In this document: positions 18,022-27,043 of the stretch, in pieces
Position numbering within the stretch: position 1 is the first letter of the stretch
Layout: each line of letters begins with the position of its first letter
Source of the DNA: Selenomonas sp. AB3002
GTDB lineage: Bacteria > Bacillota > Negativicutes > Selenomonadales > Selenomonadaceae
Assembly (NCBI RefSeq): GCF_000702545.1
Contig: NZ_JNIO01000008.1
Span: 186,001 to 250,000 of the forward strand
DNA: 64,000 nt
Direction: 5' to 3'
Notes under the pieces: model-generated
Told to the model about the DNA's origin: nothing
Seen by the model: only the letters and a program-made list of their open reading frames with translations
Database searches by the model: none
Position numbers and translations under genes: made by a program

Positions 18022-19179
18022 ATGCTAGACAGGGTACTCAGGTTCTTCATTGTGTCTTTCCTGGCTATAGCAGGCGGGGCGCTGTTTCATCTTTTGGCTC
18101 CCGTTCTGACGGATTTTCTAAGCACAGAGGTACTGAAGACTGACTTGGGAATCTTCAAGCTGACGCTGGCAAGTCTCCTGTGCCTGCTCACAGGTGCTAT
18201 TCTGGGCGGCATCATAGGTTTCCTGTTCTCTCCGTACCTTATCCGGCAGCTCAAAAGGTTTTCTACCTGGGTGGAGCAGCAGCTTAGCAAGATGCCCATC
18301 CACGATGTGATTGCCGGGGCTGTGGGACTTTCTATCGGACTCATTATTGCTAATCTCCTAGGTTATTCCTTTGCCAAGATTCCCCTTATCGGTGATTATA
18401 TCCCGGTAATCTTCAGCATTGTGCTGGGCTATCTTGGCATCCATATCACCATCAAAAAGCGTCAGGAACTGGCGGGGCTTTTCGACTTCTTCCCCAAGCT
18501 CTTGAAGGAGCTGGCCAAGAACCGGGAGGCCAAGCAAAATGCTGCCAAGCCTGCAGCAGTGCCGGCAGAGCTGCCAGCGGGCAAGGATTACAAGCTCCTT
18601 GACACCTCTGTCATCATTGACGGCCGCATTGCCGATATCTGTGAAACCGGCTTCATTGAAGGAACGCTGCTGATTCCCGTGTTTGTGCTGGAGGAACTGC
18701 AGCATATTGCCGATTCCGCTGACCAGCTCAAGCGGGTGCGGGGACGCCGGGGATTGGATATCCTGGCCAAGATTCGCGGCGAGTCCAAGAAGCTCAAGGT
18801 AGAGGTCACCAATGTGGACTATGATGACATCACAGAGGTGGACTCCAAGCTGGTGCGTCTGGGGCAGGAAGTGGGCGGCAAGATCATCACCAACGACTTC
18901 AACCTGAACAAGGTAGCCCAGCTCAGAGGCGTGGAGGTGCTCAATATCAACGAGCTCTCCAATGCCGTGAAGCCTGTGGTCATTCCCGGGGAGACGATGG
19001 TGGTTTCCATCGTGAAATCCGGCAAGGAGCAGGGCCAAGGAGTGGCCTACCTGGATGATGGCACCATGATTGTGGTGGAAAATGGCCAGCGCCATATAGG
19101 TGAGACTTTGGAAGTGGAGGTCACTTCCGCCCTTCAGACGGCGGCAGGTCGCATGATTTTTGCCAAACCTAAACATTGA
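18022..19179 (+). CDS. PIN-TRAM domain membrane protein (YacL-like)
   Basis: A 385-residue protein with four N-terminal membrane helices (roughly residues 5-150), a PIN nuclease domain starting LLDTSVIIDGRIADI with the first acidic ligand, further acidic residues at VLEELQHIAD and TNDFNLNKVA, and a C-terminal TRAM RNA-binding domain. The layout matches YacL of Bacillus, placed, as here, next to ispD-ispF and near carD. RNA cleavage is likely but the target is unknown. Start chosen at 18022 because AAAGGAGGTGAG lies in front; the open frame reaches further upstream through the terminator. Confidence 0.88.
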   Translation: MLDRVLRFFIVSFLAIAGGALFHLLAPVLTDFLSTEVLKTDLGIFKLTLASLLCLLTGAILGGIIGFLFSPYLIRQLKRFSTWVEQQLSKMPIHDVIAGAVGLSIGLIIANLLGYSFAKIPLIGDYIPVIFSIVLGYLGIHITIKKRQELAGLFDFFPKLLKELAKNREAKQNAAKPAAVPAELPAGKDYKLLDTSVIIDGRIADICETGFIEGTLLIPVFVLEELQHIADSADQLKRVRGRRGLDILAKIRGESKKLKVEVTNVDYDDITEVDSKLVRLGQEVGGKIITNDFNLNKVAQLRGVEVLNINELSNAVKPVVIPGETMVVSIVKSGKEQGQGVAYLDDGTMIVVENGQRHIGETLEVEVTSALQTAAGRMIFAKPKH

Positions 19180-19198
19180 TTTTTCTCAAGGTTAGTTA

Positions 19199-19226
19199 GG
19201 GGCTGTCCATGGGACAGCCCCTTTTT
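19199..19226 (+). terminator. Rho-independent terminator
   Basis: GGGGCTGTCC and GGACAGCCCC form a perfect 10-bp stem and five T follow. Confidence 0.88.
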
Positions 19227-19237
19227 AAGGAGTTACT

Positions 19238-19930
19238 ATGGTAAGTGTGATTTTTCCCGCTGCGGGACAGGGCTCCCGTATGAAGGCGGGCAAGAACAAG
19301 GTGTTGCTGGAACTTGGCGGCAAGCCCATTCTCCTGCGCACGCTGGAGAGTTTTTCCCGCCTGGACGAGGTGAGGGAGCTGATTGTGGTTACTGGCCGTC
19401 AGGAGATGGAGGAAGTGAGGGCCATCCTGGAAGGGGCCAGGGGCTTGAAGCCCTGGCAGCTGGTGGAAGGCAGCACAGAGCGGCAGTATTCCATCAGGAA
19501 CGGCCTGAACTGCGTGTCTGAGGAGGCAGGTCTGGTGCTGGTGCATGATGCGGCCCGCCCTCTGATTACCGCTGAGGTCATCAGACGTGTTATAGAGGGT
19601 GCGAAGGAGTTCGGCGGGGCCATTGCTGCCGTGCCGGAGAAGAACACGGTGAAAATCGTAGATGATAACGGGCTGGTGGTCAGCACCCCGCCCCGCAAGT
19701 CCCTCTGGGCTGTGCAGACCCCCCAGGGATTCAGGAAGGACATACTGCTGGAGGCTAACGACAGAGCTGAAGCGGAGGGGTTCCTGGGCACAGATGATGC
19801 CAGTCTGGTGGAAAGGCTGGGCAGGCCTGTCAAGGTGGTGGAGGGGGACTACCGCAATATCAAGCTCACTACCCCTGAGGATATGGTGACGGCAGAAGCA
19901 TTTCTGCAGCAGATGAAGGAGGAAGAATAG
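19238..19930 (+). CDS. ispD: 2-C-methyl-D-erythritol 4-phosphate cytidylyltransferase
   Basis: A 230-residue enzyme of the MEP isoprenoid pathway that joins CTP and methylerythritol phosphate. It has the nucleotide-binding loop PAAGQGSRMKAGKNK, the VHDAARPLI motif, AAVPEKNTVKIV and QTPQGFR. ATG start behind AAGGAG. ispF follows with no gap, so they form an operon. Confidence 0.93.
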   Translation: MVSVIFPAAGQGSRMKAGKNKVLLELGGKPILLRTLESFSRLDEVRELIVVTGRQEMEEVRAILEGARGLKPWQLVEGSTERQYSIRNGLNCVSEEAGLVLVHDAARPLITAEVIRRVIEGAKEFGGAIAAVPEKNTVKIVDDNGLVVSTPPRKSLWAVQTPQGFRKDILLEANDRAEAEGFLGTDDASLVERLGRPVKVVEGDYRNIKLTTPEDMVTAEAFLQQMKEEE

Positions 19931-20407
19931 ATGACGCGTTTTGGCATGGGCTATGATGTGCATAAGCTGGTTGAAGGCAGGAAGCTGATCCTGGGCGGCG
20001 TGGAAGTGCCCCATACCCTGGGGCTCCTGGGCCACTCCGATGCAGATGTGCTCCTTCACGCTATCAGCGATGCTCTCTTAGGGGCGGCGGCTTTAGGAGA
20101 CATTGGCCGCCATTTCCCGGATACCGACCCCAAGTATAAAGGGGCAGACAGCATGAAACTGCTGGCTCACGTGGTGGAGCTGATAAAGGAAAAGGGCTAC
20201 AAGGTGGGCAATGTAGATGCCACCATTGTAGCCCAGAGACCAAAGCTCAAGGATTATATTCAGACTATGAACGATAATATTGCCCGCGTGCTGGAAGTGG
20301 AGCCTGACCAGGTGAATGTCAAGGCCACTACTGAGGAAAAGCTTGGCTTCACCGGCACGGAACAGGGGATTTCTGCTTACGCTGTGGCAGGATTGGAGAA
20401 AGCCTGA
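19931..20407 (+). CDS. ispF: 2-C-methyl-D-erythritol 2,4-cyclodiphosphate synthase
   Basis: A 158-residue IspF. The zinc-binding start [17 protein letters not shown], the motif [20 protein letters not shown] and the C-terminal [12 protein letters not shown] are complete. It works two steps after IspD. It ends three bases before the stop of the convergent hydrogenase gene; I see no terminator between them. Confidence 0.95.
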   Translation: MTRFGMGYDVHKLVEGRKLILGGVEVPHTLGLLGHSDADVLLHAISDALLGAAALGDIGRHFPDTDPKYKGADSMKLLAHVVELIKEKGYKVGNVDATIVAQRPKLKDYIQTMNDNIARVLEVEPDQVNVKATTEEKLGFTGTEQGISAYAVAGLEKA

Positions 20408-20410
20408 AAA

Positions 20411-21895
20411 TCAGGACTGGCCTGTTTTTGAGGCAGCCTGTGCGGCTTCCTCGTTTTCGTCGCTGATTTTCTTTTCTGCCGTCTGGGCGAATTTGGTTAC
20501 CATGACACGGGTCAGGCCTTGCTGGGCCAGAGTACCGGGACCGTCCACACAGCCGTTTACACAGGCCATGCCCTCGAAGTACTCTATGGGCAGCGTCCCC
20601 TGCTTCACCAGGGTCAGCTTGTCCTGGCAGTTCCTGAGGCCGTCAGCGTACTCCATGATGGTGTCTGCTTTGCCATCCTGCTTGGTCAGCAGGGCTTTCA
20701 TGGAGGACTGTACGCCCCGGTTGAGGGGGAAGCCGATGCCGCCGGCTGTGGCCGTGGTCTGGTAAGGCTCTGCCTGCAAATTGTCCAGGTCGATATCCAG
20801 CCCGTCGAAGATGCAGGCCAGTTCCTCGTAGGTCATGGCGAAATCCATGCACTCGGGGTGATGGAGAGCTTCAGATTTCTTGGCAATGCAGGGACCGATG
20901 AAGCAGGTCAGGGCTTCAGGATCTTTATCCTTTACCCAGTGTCCGCAGGCGACCATGGGAGAGGCGGTTTCGGAAATGTTTTCCTTGAATTCCGGGAAGT
21001 GCTTCTTCACCTGCTCCACAAAAGCAGGGCAGCAGGAGCTGGTCATGAAATCAATCTTCCCCGGTACTTTTTCTTTGAACTCTTCGGCTTCGCGAATGGT
21101 GGTGATATCCGCGCCAACGGCGACTTCCACCACTTCGGCAAAGCCGATTTTTTTTATGCCTGCAATGATCTGCCCCGGCTGTACTTTGGCTCCGAACTGT
21201 CCCACAAAGGAAGGCGCCAGCATGGCTGTTACCTTTTTACCTGCCTTGATGGCAAGGAGAATCTGGGCAATCATGCTGCGCTCGTCCAAAGCGCCGAAGG
21301 GACAGCCCTCACGGCAGTTGCCGCAGCTGACGCATTTGTCATAGTGGATGAAGGTGCGCTTGTCCGGTCCCGAGCTCATGGCATCCAGGGCGCAGGATTT
21401 GATGCAGGGGCGGGTAATCTCGATGATGGCGCCGTAGGGGCAGGACTTGGCACAGCGTCCGCACTCGATGCAGATATCCCTGTCGATGTCTGCCCGGCCA
21501 TTCTGGATGCTGATGGCGTGCTTGGGGCAATGCTCCATGCACTTGTGCTGGATGCAGTGGCGGCAGAGGTCAGTCACATAATACTTGTCGATGGGGCAGG
21601 CGTCGCAGGCATCGGGCAGCACATCCATGACAGGCAGGTTTTTCTCGAAATTCCCAGAAAGTGCCCGCTTGGCAGCCTCTACGATGTGGATGCCAGTCTC
21701 CTGCCACAGTGCCATCTGGATGCGGTTCTTGAGCACTGCCCGCTCCTTATGCACGCAGCAGCGCACCCGGGGGGTGTCCTCTTTCACGATGTTCAGGATA
21801 TCGTAGACCTTTTCTTCCAGCGTCCCGTCCCAGACATATCTGGCAATCTGGCGCAGGACATTGCGCCGGAAATTGGCTACCTGTGTGGTTTCCAT
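20411..21895 (-). CDS. [FeFe] hydrogenase, monomeric, group B-like
   Basis: A 494-residue iron hydrogenase. The N-terminal half carries several ferredoxin-type clusters (CRHCIQHKCMEHCPK, CIECGRCAKSCPYG, CVSCGNCREGCPFG). The H-cluster motifs follow: L1 TSSCCPAFV, L2 FIGPCIAKKSEA and L3 GMACVNGCVDGPG. L1 lacks the canonical TSCCPxW form, which fits group B enzymes and separates it from the fast group A type. It probably couples ferredoxin to proton reduction or H2 sensing; the maturases are not in the window. ATG behind TAGGAGG; a TATAAT lies about 40 bases upstream. Confidence 0.88.
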   Translation of the reverse strand: METTQVANFRRNVLRQIARYVWDGTLEEKVYDILNIVKEDTPRVRCCVHKERAVLKNRIQMALWQETGIHIVEAAKRALSGNFEKNLPVMDVLPDACDACPIDKYYVTDLCRHCIQHKCMEHCPKHAISIQNGRADIDRDICIECGRCAKSCPYGAIIEITRPCIKSCALDAMSSGPDKRTFIHYDKCVSCGNCREGCPFGALDERSMIAQILLAIKAGKKVTAMLAPSFVGQFGAKVQPGQIIAGIKKIGFAEVVEVAVGADITTIREAEEFKEKVPGKIDFMTSSCCPAFVEQVKKHFPEFKENISETASPMVACGHWVKDKDPEALTCFIGPCIAKKSEALHHPECMDFAMTYEELACIFDGLDIDLDNLQAEPYQTTATAGGIGFPLNRGVQSSMKALLTKQDGKADTIMEYADGLRNCQDKLTLVKQGTLPIEYFEGMACVNGCVDGPGTLAQQGLTRVMVTKFAQTAEKKISDENEEAAQAASKTGQS

Positions 21896-22032
21896 AAAAT
21901 CCTCCTAAAATGCAATACAGGTATTATATTCATATTGCTAAATACAACATAATTTTATTTTAACATATCTCTATTTGCTGTAGCTACAAGATTTTCCTCT
22001 TGTTTTCCGACATAGCAATATCGCCCAACACC

Positions 22033-22263
22033 TTAAATGCTGTCATCATAAGCTGAGATTATCTCGCAGTCATGTCGCTGTGCTTCCAGTCTGGCAGTAT
22101 GTTCCGTGGCTGGCATGATGTCGTTGTAGCGGCTGGTATCTTCATCCGACCGGCTCTCATCTGCGACCACAAGGGCGGTAGTAAGAGGGTCAAGACCGCG
22201 TTCCACACATTCCACGGAGGCATAGAAGGACTTGAGGTCGATGGCGATGTAGGTTTTATCCAT
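22033..22263 (-). pseudogene. Y-family DNA polymerase N-terminal stub
   Basis: MDKTYIAIDLKSFYASVECV is the start of a UmuC/DinB-type polymerase, with the first catalytic Asp and the Phe-Tyr steric gate region; LTTALVVADESRS follows. After residue 40 the sequence leaves the family and stops at 76 residues against the usual 400 or more. The downstream 220 bases to the VWA gene show no rest of it. A deletion remnant. Confidence 0.75.
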
Positions 22264-22483
22264 ATTCGTAAATCCTTGATTTTTGCATTTTAGTTTGAGG
22301 TGCCGATTGGCGTCCAAGATTTCTCTATGCGTTTATCTTATCAATTTTTGAAGGTGGATTCAATCGGGGAAGCTGGTCGTTTAACCACCTCTTTAGAGTT
22401 ATTGAAATTGTCGCATGGCAGGCGACCCGACGCCCCCTCATCTTCGGTAGAATAAAGCTATCAAAGAAAAGGGGGCGTTTGCA

Positions 22484-23140
22484 ATGAAGAAGGGGTTAAC
22501 TGAAATCGTGTTCATTCTGGACAGGAGTGGCTCTATGAGCGGCCTGGAGGCAGATACCATTGGCGGCTTCAACTCGCTCATCAGGAAGCAGCGGAAGGAA
22601 CAAGGGGAGGCCATTGTTTCCACTGTGCTGTTTGATGACAAGTGCGAAGTGCTCCATGACCGGGTGCCGATGGACAAGGTGCAGGAGATGACAGAGGAGA
22701 CCTACTTCGTCCGTGGTTGCACGGCACTTCTGGATGCTGTGGGTGGTGCTATTCACCACATTGGCAACATCCACAAGTATGCCCGTGATGAGGACAGGCC
22801 GGAGAAGACAATCTTCATCATCACCACGGATGGCATGGAAAATGCCAGCCACCAGTATACCTTCAATAAGGTCAAGGCTATGGTGGAGAGGCAAAAGGAA
22901 AGGTTCGGCTGGGAGTTCCTGTTCCTGGGGGCAAATATAGATGCCATTGAAGCTGCCGGGCATATTGGCATTCACGCTGACCGGGCTGTGACCTATCAGA
23001 ATGATGAAGCAGGAACAGCACTGAACTACGAGGTCATGGAAGAGGCAATACATCATGTGAGGTGTTGCTCTGAGCCATTGGGAGCCAGTTGGAAGCGCAG
23101 GATTGATGAGGATGCAAAGCGGCGCAGCAGAAAAAATTGA
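22484..23140 (+). CDS. VWA-domain protein
   Basis: A 218-residue von Willebrand factor A domain, nearly the whole protein. The metal-ion site is complete: DRSGSMSG near residue 11, the Thr in GCTALLDAVGG, and TTDGMENAS. There is no signal peptide or membrane helix, so it is cytoplasmic. Similar small VWA proteins stand near tellurium-resistance-like or phage-like genes, but no such partner is here. Pieces of a close relative are fused to a macro domain at 26490, so this locus has been copied and recombined. GGGGGCG precedes the ATG. Confidence 0.8.
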   Translation: MKKGLTEIVFILDRSGSMSGLEADTIGGFNSLIRKQRKEQGEAIVSTVLFDDKCEVLHDRVPMDKVQEMTEETYFVRGCTALLDAVGGAIHHIGNIHKYARDEDRPEKTIFIITTDGMENASHQYTFNKVKAMVERQKERFGWEFLFLGANIDAIEAAGHIGIHADRAVTYQNDEAGTALNYEVMEEAIHHVRCCSEPLGASWKRRIDEDAKRRSRKN

Positions 23141-23281
23141 AAAGCTGTGCCTGGGCTGCCTGGTTACTTGCCGGGGAGCCACTTTCTTTGGTGGTAGAGA
23201 ACTGTTATGTGGTGTTGTATAATAGTTGTGTTAAAATTCTTAGAATGAATAAGGGCATGAGATTGAAGGGGCGGAGGAACT

Positions 23282-23695
23282 ATGGTAAAAGAGATAATGA
23301 GAGATGTGCTGTTCTTGGGGCAGAAGGCCGAGGCGGCCACTAAAGAAGATATATCTATAGCTGAGGACTTGCTGGACACTCTCCGTTTCCATAGAGAACA
23401 CTGTGTCGGCATGGCCGCTAACATGATTGGGGAGCGAAAAGCCATCATTGCCATAGCCGAGGGAAACAGGTTCACAGCTATGCTGAATCCGGAGGCAGTG
23501 AAGAAATCTCCCAAGACTTATAAGGCCACGGAAGGCTGCCTTTCCATCCCCGGGGAGCGTGAAGTGGAGCGTCACGACTGGATTGAGGTCAAATACAGGG
23601 ATATGGCTTGGCGCAAGGAAAAGCGGAAGTTCACAGGCTTTGAGGCAGAAATCGTGCAGCACGAGCTTGAGCATCTGGAAGGGAAGCTCATCTGA
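23282..23695 (+). CDS. Peptide deformylase-like protein
   Basis: A 137-residue protein of the deformylase family, short and divergent. Motif 1 is GMAANMIG (Ile where the canonical GxGxAAxQ has Gln), motif 2 is EGCLS with the metal Cys, and motif 3 is QHELEH with the metal His and Glu. Change of motif 1 suggests altered substrate choice or weak activity; similar second deformylases are common in Firmicutes. Start probably ATG 23282, behind GGGGCGGAGG. The next gene overlaps by one base (TGATG). Confidence 0.82.
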   Translation: MVKEIMRDVLFLGQKAEAATKEDISIAEDLLDTLRFHREHCVGMAANMIGERKAIIAIAEGNRFTAMLNPEAVKKSPKTYKATEGCLSIPGEREVERHDWIEVKYRDMAWRKEKRKFTGFEAEIVQHELEHLEGKLI

Positions 23696-24156
23696 TGCGG
23701 ATTTATGTTGATGCTGATGCCTGCCCAGTGGTACGGCAGACGGAGCAGGTGGCCAAAAGATATGGTGTGCCTGTGACGCTTCTATGTGACACCAATCATG
23801 TGATGACTTCTGATTACAGTGAGGTACGCATCATAGGTGCCGGGGCAGATGCTGTAGATCTGGCATTGATAAATCTTTGTCAGGCTGGAGATATTGTAGT
23901 GACTCAGGACTATGGTGTGGCAGCTATGGCCTTGGGAAAGCGTGCCTATGCCATACATCAGAATGGCTGGTGGTATACGGCCGAAAATATCGACCGCCTG
24001 CTGATGGAGCGGCACATGGCCAAAAAAGCCCGGCGCGTCAAGAAAAAGGTGCATCTAAAAGGTCCTGCCAGGCGTACCGGGGCAGATAACGAGAAATTTG
24101 TGGAGGGGCTTGCCCGTCTGCTGGAGGTGGTGAGGAATAGCGATGGATTGGCTTAA
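23695..24156 (+). CDS. YaiI/YqxD family protein (DUF188)
   Basis: A 153-residue protein that opens with MRIYVDADACPVV, the family signature, and has VTQDYGVAAMALGKRA and a basic KKARRVKKKV segment before the C-terminus. The fold is PIN-like with acidic residues (Asp 5, Asp 7, Asp 78 region) that could bind metal; function unknown. Start overlaps the deformylase stop; its end overlaps the next gene by 14 bases, so three genes form a tight operon. Confidence 0.88.
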   Translation: MRIYVDADACPVVRQTEQVAKRYGVPVTLLCDTNHVMTSDYSEVRIIGAGADAVDLALINLCQAGDIVVTQDYGVAAMALGKRAYAIHQNGWWYTAENIDRLLMERHMAKKARRVKKKVHLKGPARRTGADNEKFVEGLARLLEVVRNSDGLA

Positions 24157-24469
24157 ACTGGAGATATACATACCAGAATCTCATTTCCCGGCTTTGCAAA
24201 AGGCATTGCAATCAGCAGATGCCGGGCATATAGGCAATTATGATAGTTGTCTGTCTTACTCCCGCGTCAAAGGCACCTGGAGGCCGCTTCAGGGAGCCAG
24301 ACCATATATTGGAGAGGAAGGTACTGTGAGTGAGGCAGAGGAGCTCAAGGTAGAGGTAAATGTCCGCATAGACAAGCTGGATAGCACTTTGCGGGCTATA
24401 AGGAATGTCCACCCCTATAAAGAACCTGTCATAAATGTCATTCCCCTTTATGCATTCGGGGCGAGATGA
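24143..24469 (+). CDS. YqfO/NIF3-insert (CutA-like) domain protein
   Basis: A 108-residue protein matching the ferredoxin-like domain found inserted in NIF3/YqfO proteins and also standing alone: LEIYIPESHFPALQKAL, then GHIGNYDSCLSYSRVKGTWRP and PYKEPVINVIPLYAFG. The stand-alone form has no known role. Last gene of the three-gene operon; a hairpin terminator follows. Confidence 0.85.
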   Translation: MDWLKLEIYIPESHFPALQKALQSADAGHIGNYDSCLSYSRVKGTWRPLQGARPYIGEEGTVSEAEELKVEVNVRIDKLDSTLRAIRNVHPYKEPVINVIPLYAFGAR

Positions 24470-24526
24470 TGGAACATTGCAAGAATGCTTACAGTCAGAA
24501 TGAAAACGCTCCCTTGGAAAATCGCG

Positions 24527-24576
24527 AAACGCCACCTGGCCAATGCCTTATGTTTCGTTGAATAAGGGGGCGTTTT
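24527..24576 (+). terminator. Hairpin terminator behind the YqfO-like gene
   Basis: AAACGCC (24527-24533) pairs with GGCGTTT (24569-24575) and CCTTAT with ATAAGG inside. The tail TTTTGTG resembles those of the Rpn-associated hairpins. Confidence 0.65.
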
Positions 24577-24645
24577 GTGCTATCATAATGAACTGTGTAA
24601 GATTATCGATTTGGAATGCTTGGTCGAGGTGACATAGACCGGCTG

Positions 24646-24735
24646 AATTGGACAAAATTATAGCTTAACTAATACAAGTATACGAAGGTAGAAAGACCTC
24701 GAACCCCCATGAAATAAGGGGCGTCGAGGTCTTTT
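24646..24735 (+). repeat. Conserved box plus variable-stem hairpin, copy A
   Basis: A 33-base box (AATTGGACAAAATTATAGC and on to ATACAAG, 24646-24678) is followed after 13 bases by a hairpin with perfect 11-bp arms AAAGACCTCGA and TCGAGGTCTTT and an inner CCCC/GGGG pairing. Copy B at 29717-29805 has the same box with three changes but a different, equally perfect stem. The hairpin ends in TTTT and may terminate transcription. I see no coding gene in 24736-24969, only the AbiEi promoter area. Confidence 0.65.
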
Positions 24736-24969
24736 GTCGTTGTGGGGTGGGGCTTGTAATTGGGCGGTGGGGAGCTATGAGCAAAATTGCTACTTTTTTA
24801 CTCCGGGGGGTTGCATGGTTGAAGGTGCCCCGTTTTTAGAGTGTAAGTGTTCGGCAGATTGCCGTTTGCAGGGTGAGCAAAATAGCCTAGAAGGCAGTAG
24901 GTAATCGTAATAGCGTATTTACTTTCTTGCTAATTTTAGTTATGATATTAGCAAGAAAGGAGTGGTAGC

Positions 24970-25563
24970 GTGAAAGCATCAGAAAAGCTCGATTTGCTTT
25001 TTGAGCAAAATAACGGGATTGTCAAAACTGCTCAGGTCCTGGAAAATGGCATCACAAAAACATCTTTTTATGCCTATGCCAAACAGCGTGGTATAGAGCA
25101 GGCAGCACATGGAATCTATGTTTTGCCTGATGCCTGGACAGATGGCATGTATATGCTGCACCTGCGCTGCAGTCAGGCCGTATTCTCTCACGAAAGCGCA
25201 TTGTTCTTCCATGACCTGACTGACCGGGAACCAAGTCCATATTCGATCACTGTAAAAACAGGCTATAATCCTGCCAGCCTGAAGGCTGATGGAATCAAAG
25301 TCTATACCATCAAAAAAGAACTGCATGATGTAGGACTTATCACGATGGATACACCCTTTGGCAATGCTGTCCCTGTCTATGATGCAGAGCGCACCATATG
25401 CGACTTGATTCGCAGCCGCAGCAGCATTGAAATGCAGACCTTTCAGGATGCAATCAAGCAGTATGCAAGAAGCAGGGAGAAAGATTTACGCAAGCTGATG
25501 CGCAATGCAAAGCTGTTTCATGTGGAAAAAATTCTTCGACAGTACTTGGAGGTACTTCTATGA
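24970..25563 (+). CDS. AbiEi-type antitoxin, toxin partner deleted
   Basis: A 197-residue protein of the AbiEi family. It has an N-terminal winged helix (SEKLDLLFEQNNGIVKTAQV, ITKTSFYAYAKQRGIEQAAHGIY) and the C-terminal domain with VFSHESALFFHDLTDREP, VPVYDAERTICDLIRSRS and FQDAIKQYARS. In type IV toxin-antitoxin pairs AbiEi represses its own operon and counteracts the nucleotidyltransferase AbiEii. GTG start at 24970 behind AAAGGAGTGG. The stop overlaps an ATG that opens a typical AbiEii start but ends after 13 codons, so the antitoxin is an orphan. Confidence 0.85.
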   Translation: MKASEKLDLLFEQNNGIVKTAQVLENGITKTSFYAYAKQRGIEQAAHGIYVLPDAWTDGMYMLHLRCSQAVFSHESALFFHDLTDREPSPYSITVKTGYNPASLKADGIKVYTIKKELHDVGLITMDTPFGNAVPVYDAERTICDLIRSRSSIEMQTFQDAIKQYARSREKDLRKLMRNAKLFHVEKILRQYLEVLL

Positions 25564-25601
25564 TAAAGACGGCTTGGCAGCTCAAAGACCTGATATGGTG
25601 A
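25560..25601 (+). pseudogene. AbiEii toxin stub, 13 codons left
   Basis: ATGA overlap with the antitoxin stop, then MIKTAWQLKDLIW and TGA. The start MIKTA-x-QLKDLI is the usual AbiEii opening. The remaining 250-300 residues with the nucleotidyltransferase motifs are gone and an unrelated frame begins directly after. Confidence 0.65.
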
Positions 25602-26096
25602 AGCTATGGGGGGCTTATCAAAAGAAGTTCTCCTATGCTCTTGATGTGTCATGGGGTACAGTTTTGGATTCGGGTGGTGGAGTCCTTCCTGGATGATATT
25701 GGCGAGTGGAAGTTTGTGGAAAGCAGGGAGGACTTCACTATCCAGTTCGTGGATATATTCCGCTCACACTTTCTGGGCAGGACAGGCTGCCCGATGACAG
25801 AGGAAGAGTGGAACGCCGTACTCGATAAGATTATCTGGGCTTTTGAAGAGATTGCAGGCGACGAGCCCAATGACCCACGATTGGCAGTGATGGGTGAGAT
25901 GCTGGATGCTTTCCCGAACGCCTGGGAAGATGAGAGGCTTGAGGACGGCTCCTGTAAGTCCTGGCTGTCGAAGGATGCGCAGGCGTTTCTCGATGCCCGT
26001 GAAGAAGAAACGGCAAAGGCGTATGATGCTTATAAGGCACGCATAGAGGAAGGCAAGCAGCTCTTCGTCAAGTACATCGGTGCATTTTGGGACTGA
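25595..26096 (+). pseudogene. Uncharacterised protein, frameshifted
   Basis: Two adjoining frames appear to make one protein. The first reads MVKLWGAYQKKFSYALDVSW and GTVLD, then loses sense near 25670. The second goes on with RVVESFLDDIGEWKFVESRE and continues to FVKYIGAFWD at 26096. Joined, it would be about 166 residues, acidic and mostly helical (EEEWNAVLDKIIWAFEEIAG). I recognise no family. The frameshift and the position right behind the AbiEii stub speak for a piece fused in by deletion. Confidence 0.45.
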
Positions 26097-26114
26097 GGTT
26101 TAGGAGGCATAAGC

Positions 26115-26492
26115 ATGGGCAAATCATTGGTTGAATTGCTGGACGATATGGAGAGCGCCAGACTTGCCACCATAAAGGAAGGGCAGAGGAACAACGCCAT
26201 CGTGAAGAAAATCTTTTCTAGCGTGGGGACGGATGCCTGGCCGGAGAACAGGGAGAATCTGATGAACGGACTAAACAGCATATATAGGCACATGGACTGG
26301 GGCAAGAGCATGGGACACGGCATCTTCTCGGCTGAGTTCTTCAAAGAGATTCCTGAGCTTTATGAGTCCTTGCCACCAGCAAAGCAGCAGGAAATAGACG
26401 GCGTGTTCCTTGAACAGCCTAACATTCGGGAACATATAAAACGAATGGAGTGGACGGTGTTGGACTTTTTGAAGTCCGAGTCGGAAGGATAA
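26115..26492 (+). CDS. Small uncharacterised protein
   Basis: A 125-residue acidic, helical protein (MGKSLVELLDDMESARLATI, then AWPENRENLMNGLNSIYRHM). A proper GGAGG lies in front of the ATG. No family recognised, no signal or membrane helix. Its last codons overlap the VWA part of the chimeric fragment downstream, so its true C-terminus may have been replaced. Confidence 0.45.
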   Translation: MGKSLVELLDDMESARLATIKEGQRNNAIVKKIFSSVGTDAWPENRENLMNGLNSIYRHMDWGKSMGHGIFSAEFFKEIPELYESLPPAKQQEIDGVFLEQPNIREHIKRMEWTVLDFLKSESEG

Positions 26493-26893
26493 TTCACAAG
26501 TATGCTCGTGATGAGGACAGGCCGGAGAAGACCATGTTCATCATCACCACCGATGGCATGGAAAATGCCAGTCGGCGGTACACATACCCCTGTGACTATG
26601 TGATTCATACGGTTGGGCCAATCTGGCATGGAGGCAGCCAGGGCGAGGCGGAACTGTTGGCTGGCTGCTGTCGGCATTCGCTGGAACTTGCCATGGAACA
26701 TGGTATTCGTAGTGTGGCCTTTCCTTCTATTTCCACGGGGGTGTATTCCTATCCCGTCCAGCAGGCAGCGGAGATTGCTGTGCGGATGGTCAGGGAAGTA
26801 GTGAAGGAGCACCCGAAGGCGTTTGATGAAATACTGTGGGTGCTGTTCGATGAACGGACGAAACTTATGTATGACGGGGCACTACAGGGCTAA
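26490..26893 (+). pseudogene. Chimeric fragment: VWA piece joined to a macro-domain C-terminal half
   Basis: The frame opens with IHKYARDEDRPEKTMFIITT and DGMENAS, nearly the same as residues 94-126 of the VWA protein at 22484. At RRYTY it switches to [20 protein letters not shown] and runs to YDGALQG, nearly the same as the C-terminal two thirds of the macro-domain protein at 30516. Neither domain is complete: the VWA metal Asp-x-Ser-x-Ser and the macro-domain ADP-ribose loop are both missing. No start with ribosome site exists. It is a recombination product between relatives of the two genes. Confidence 0.75.
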
Positions 26894-26957
26894 AGAAAAA
26901 CATGGCATGATAGGTAAGGTGGCGAGAGTTCAGTAAAAATGAGACACTCCAGTTTTT

Positions 26958-27019
26958 AGACAAATGTATATTAAAACATCCTGCTTGCCATTATGATTAA
27001 ATGGAAACAGGATGTTTTG
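26958..27019 (-). terminator. Terminator of Rpn gene 1, with conserved end box
   Basis: Perfect 11-bp arms AAAACATCCTG (26973-26983) and CAGGATGTTTT (27009-27019), inner CCAT/ATGG. The box AGACAAATGTATA (26958-26970) borders it and recurs beside the second Rpn gene and at the right edge of the window. Confidence 0.7.
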
Positions 27020-27043
27020 CAAAGCGGTCAGTTTTGGAGAAGT

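Noticed and set aside
22033-22263. A working short Y-family polymerase
   Set aside because: Only the first 40 residues match; palm and finger motifs are missing.
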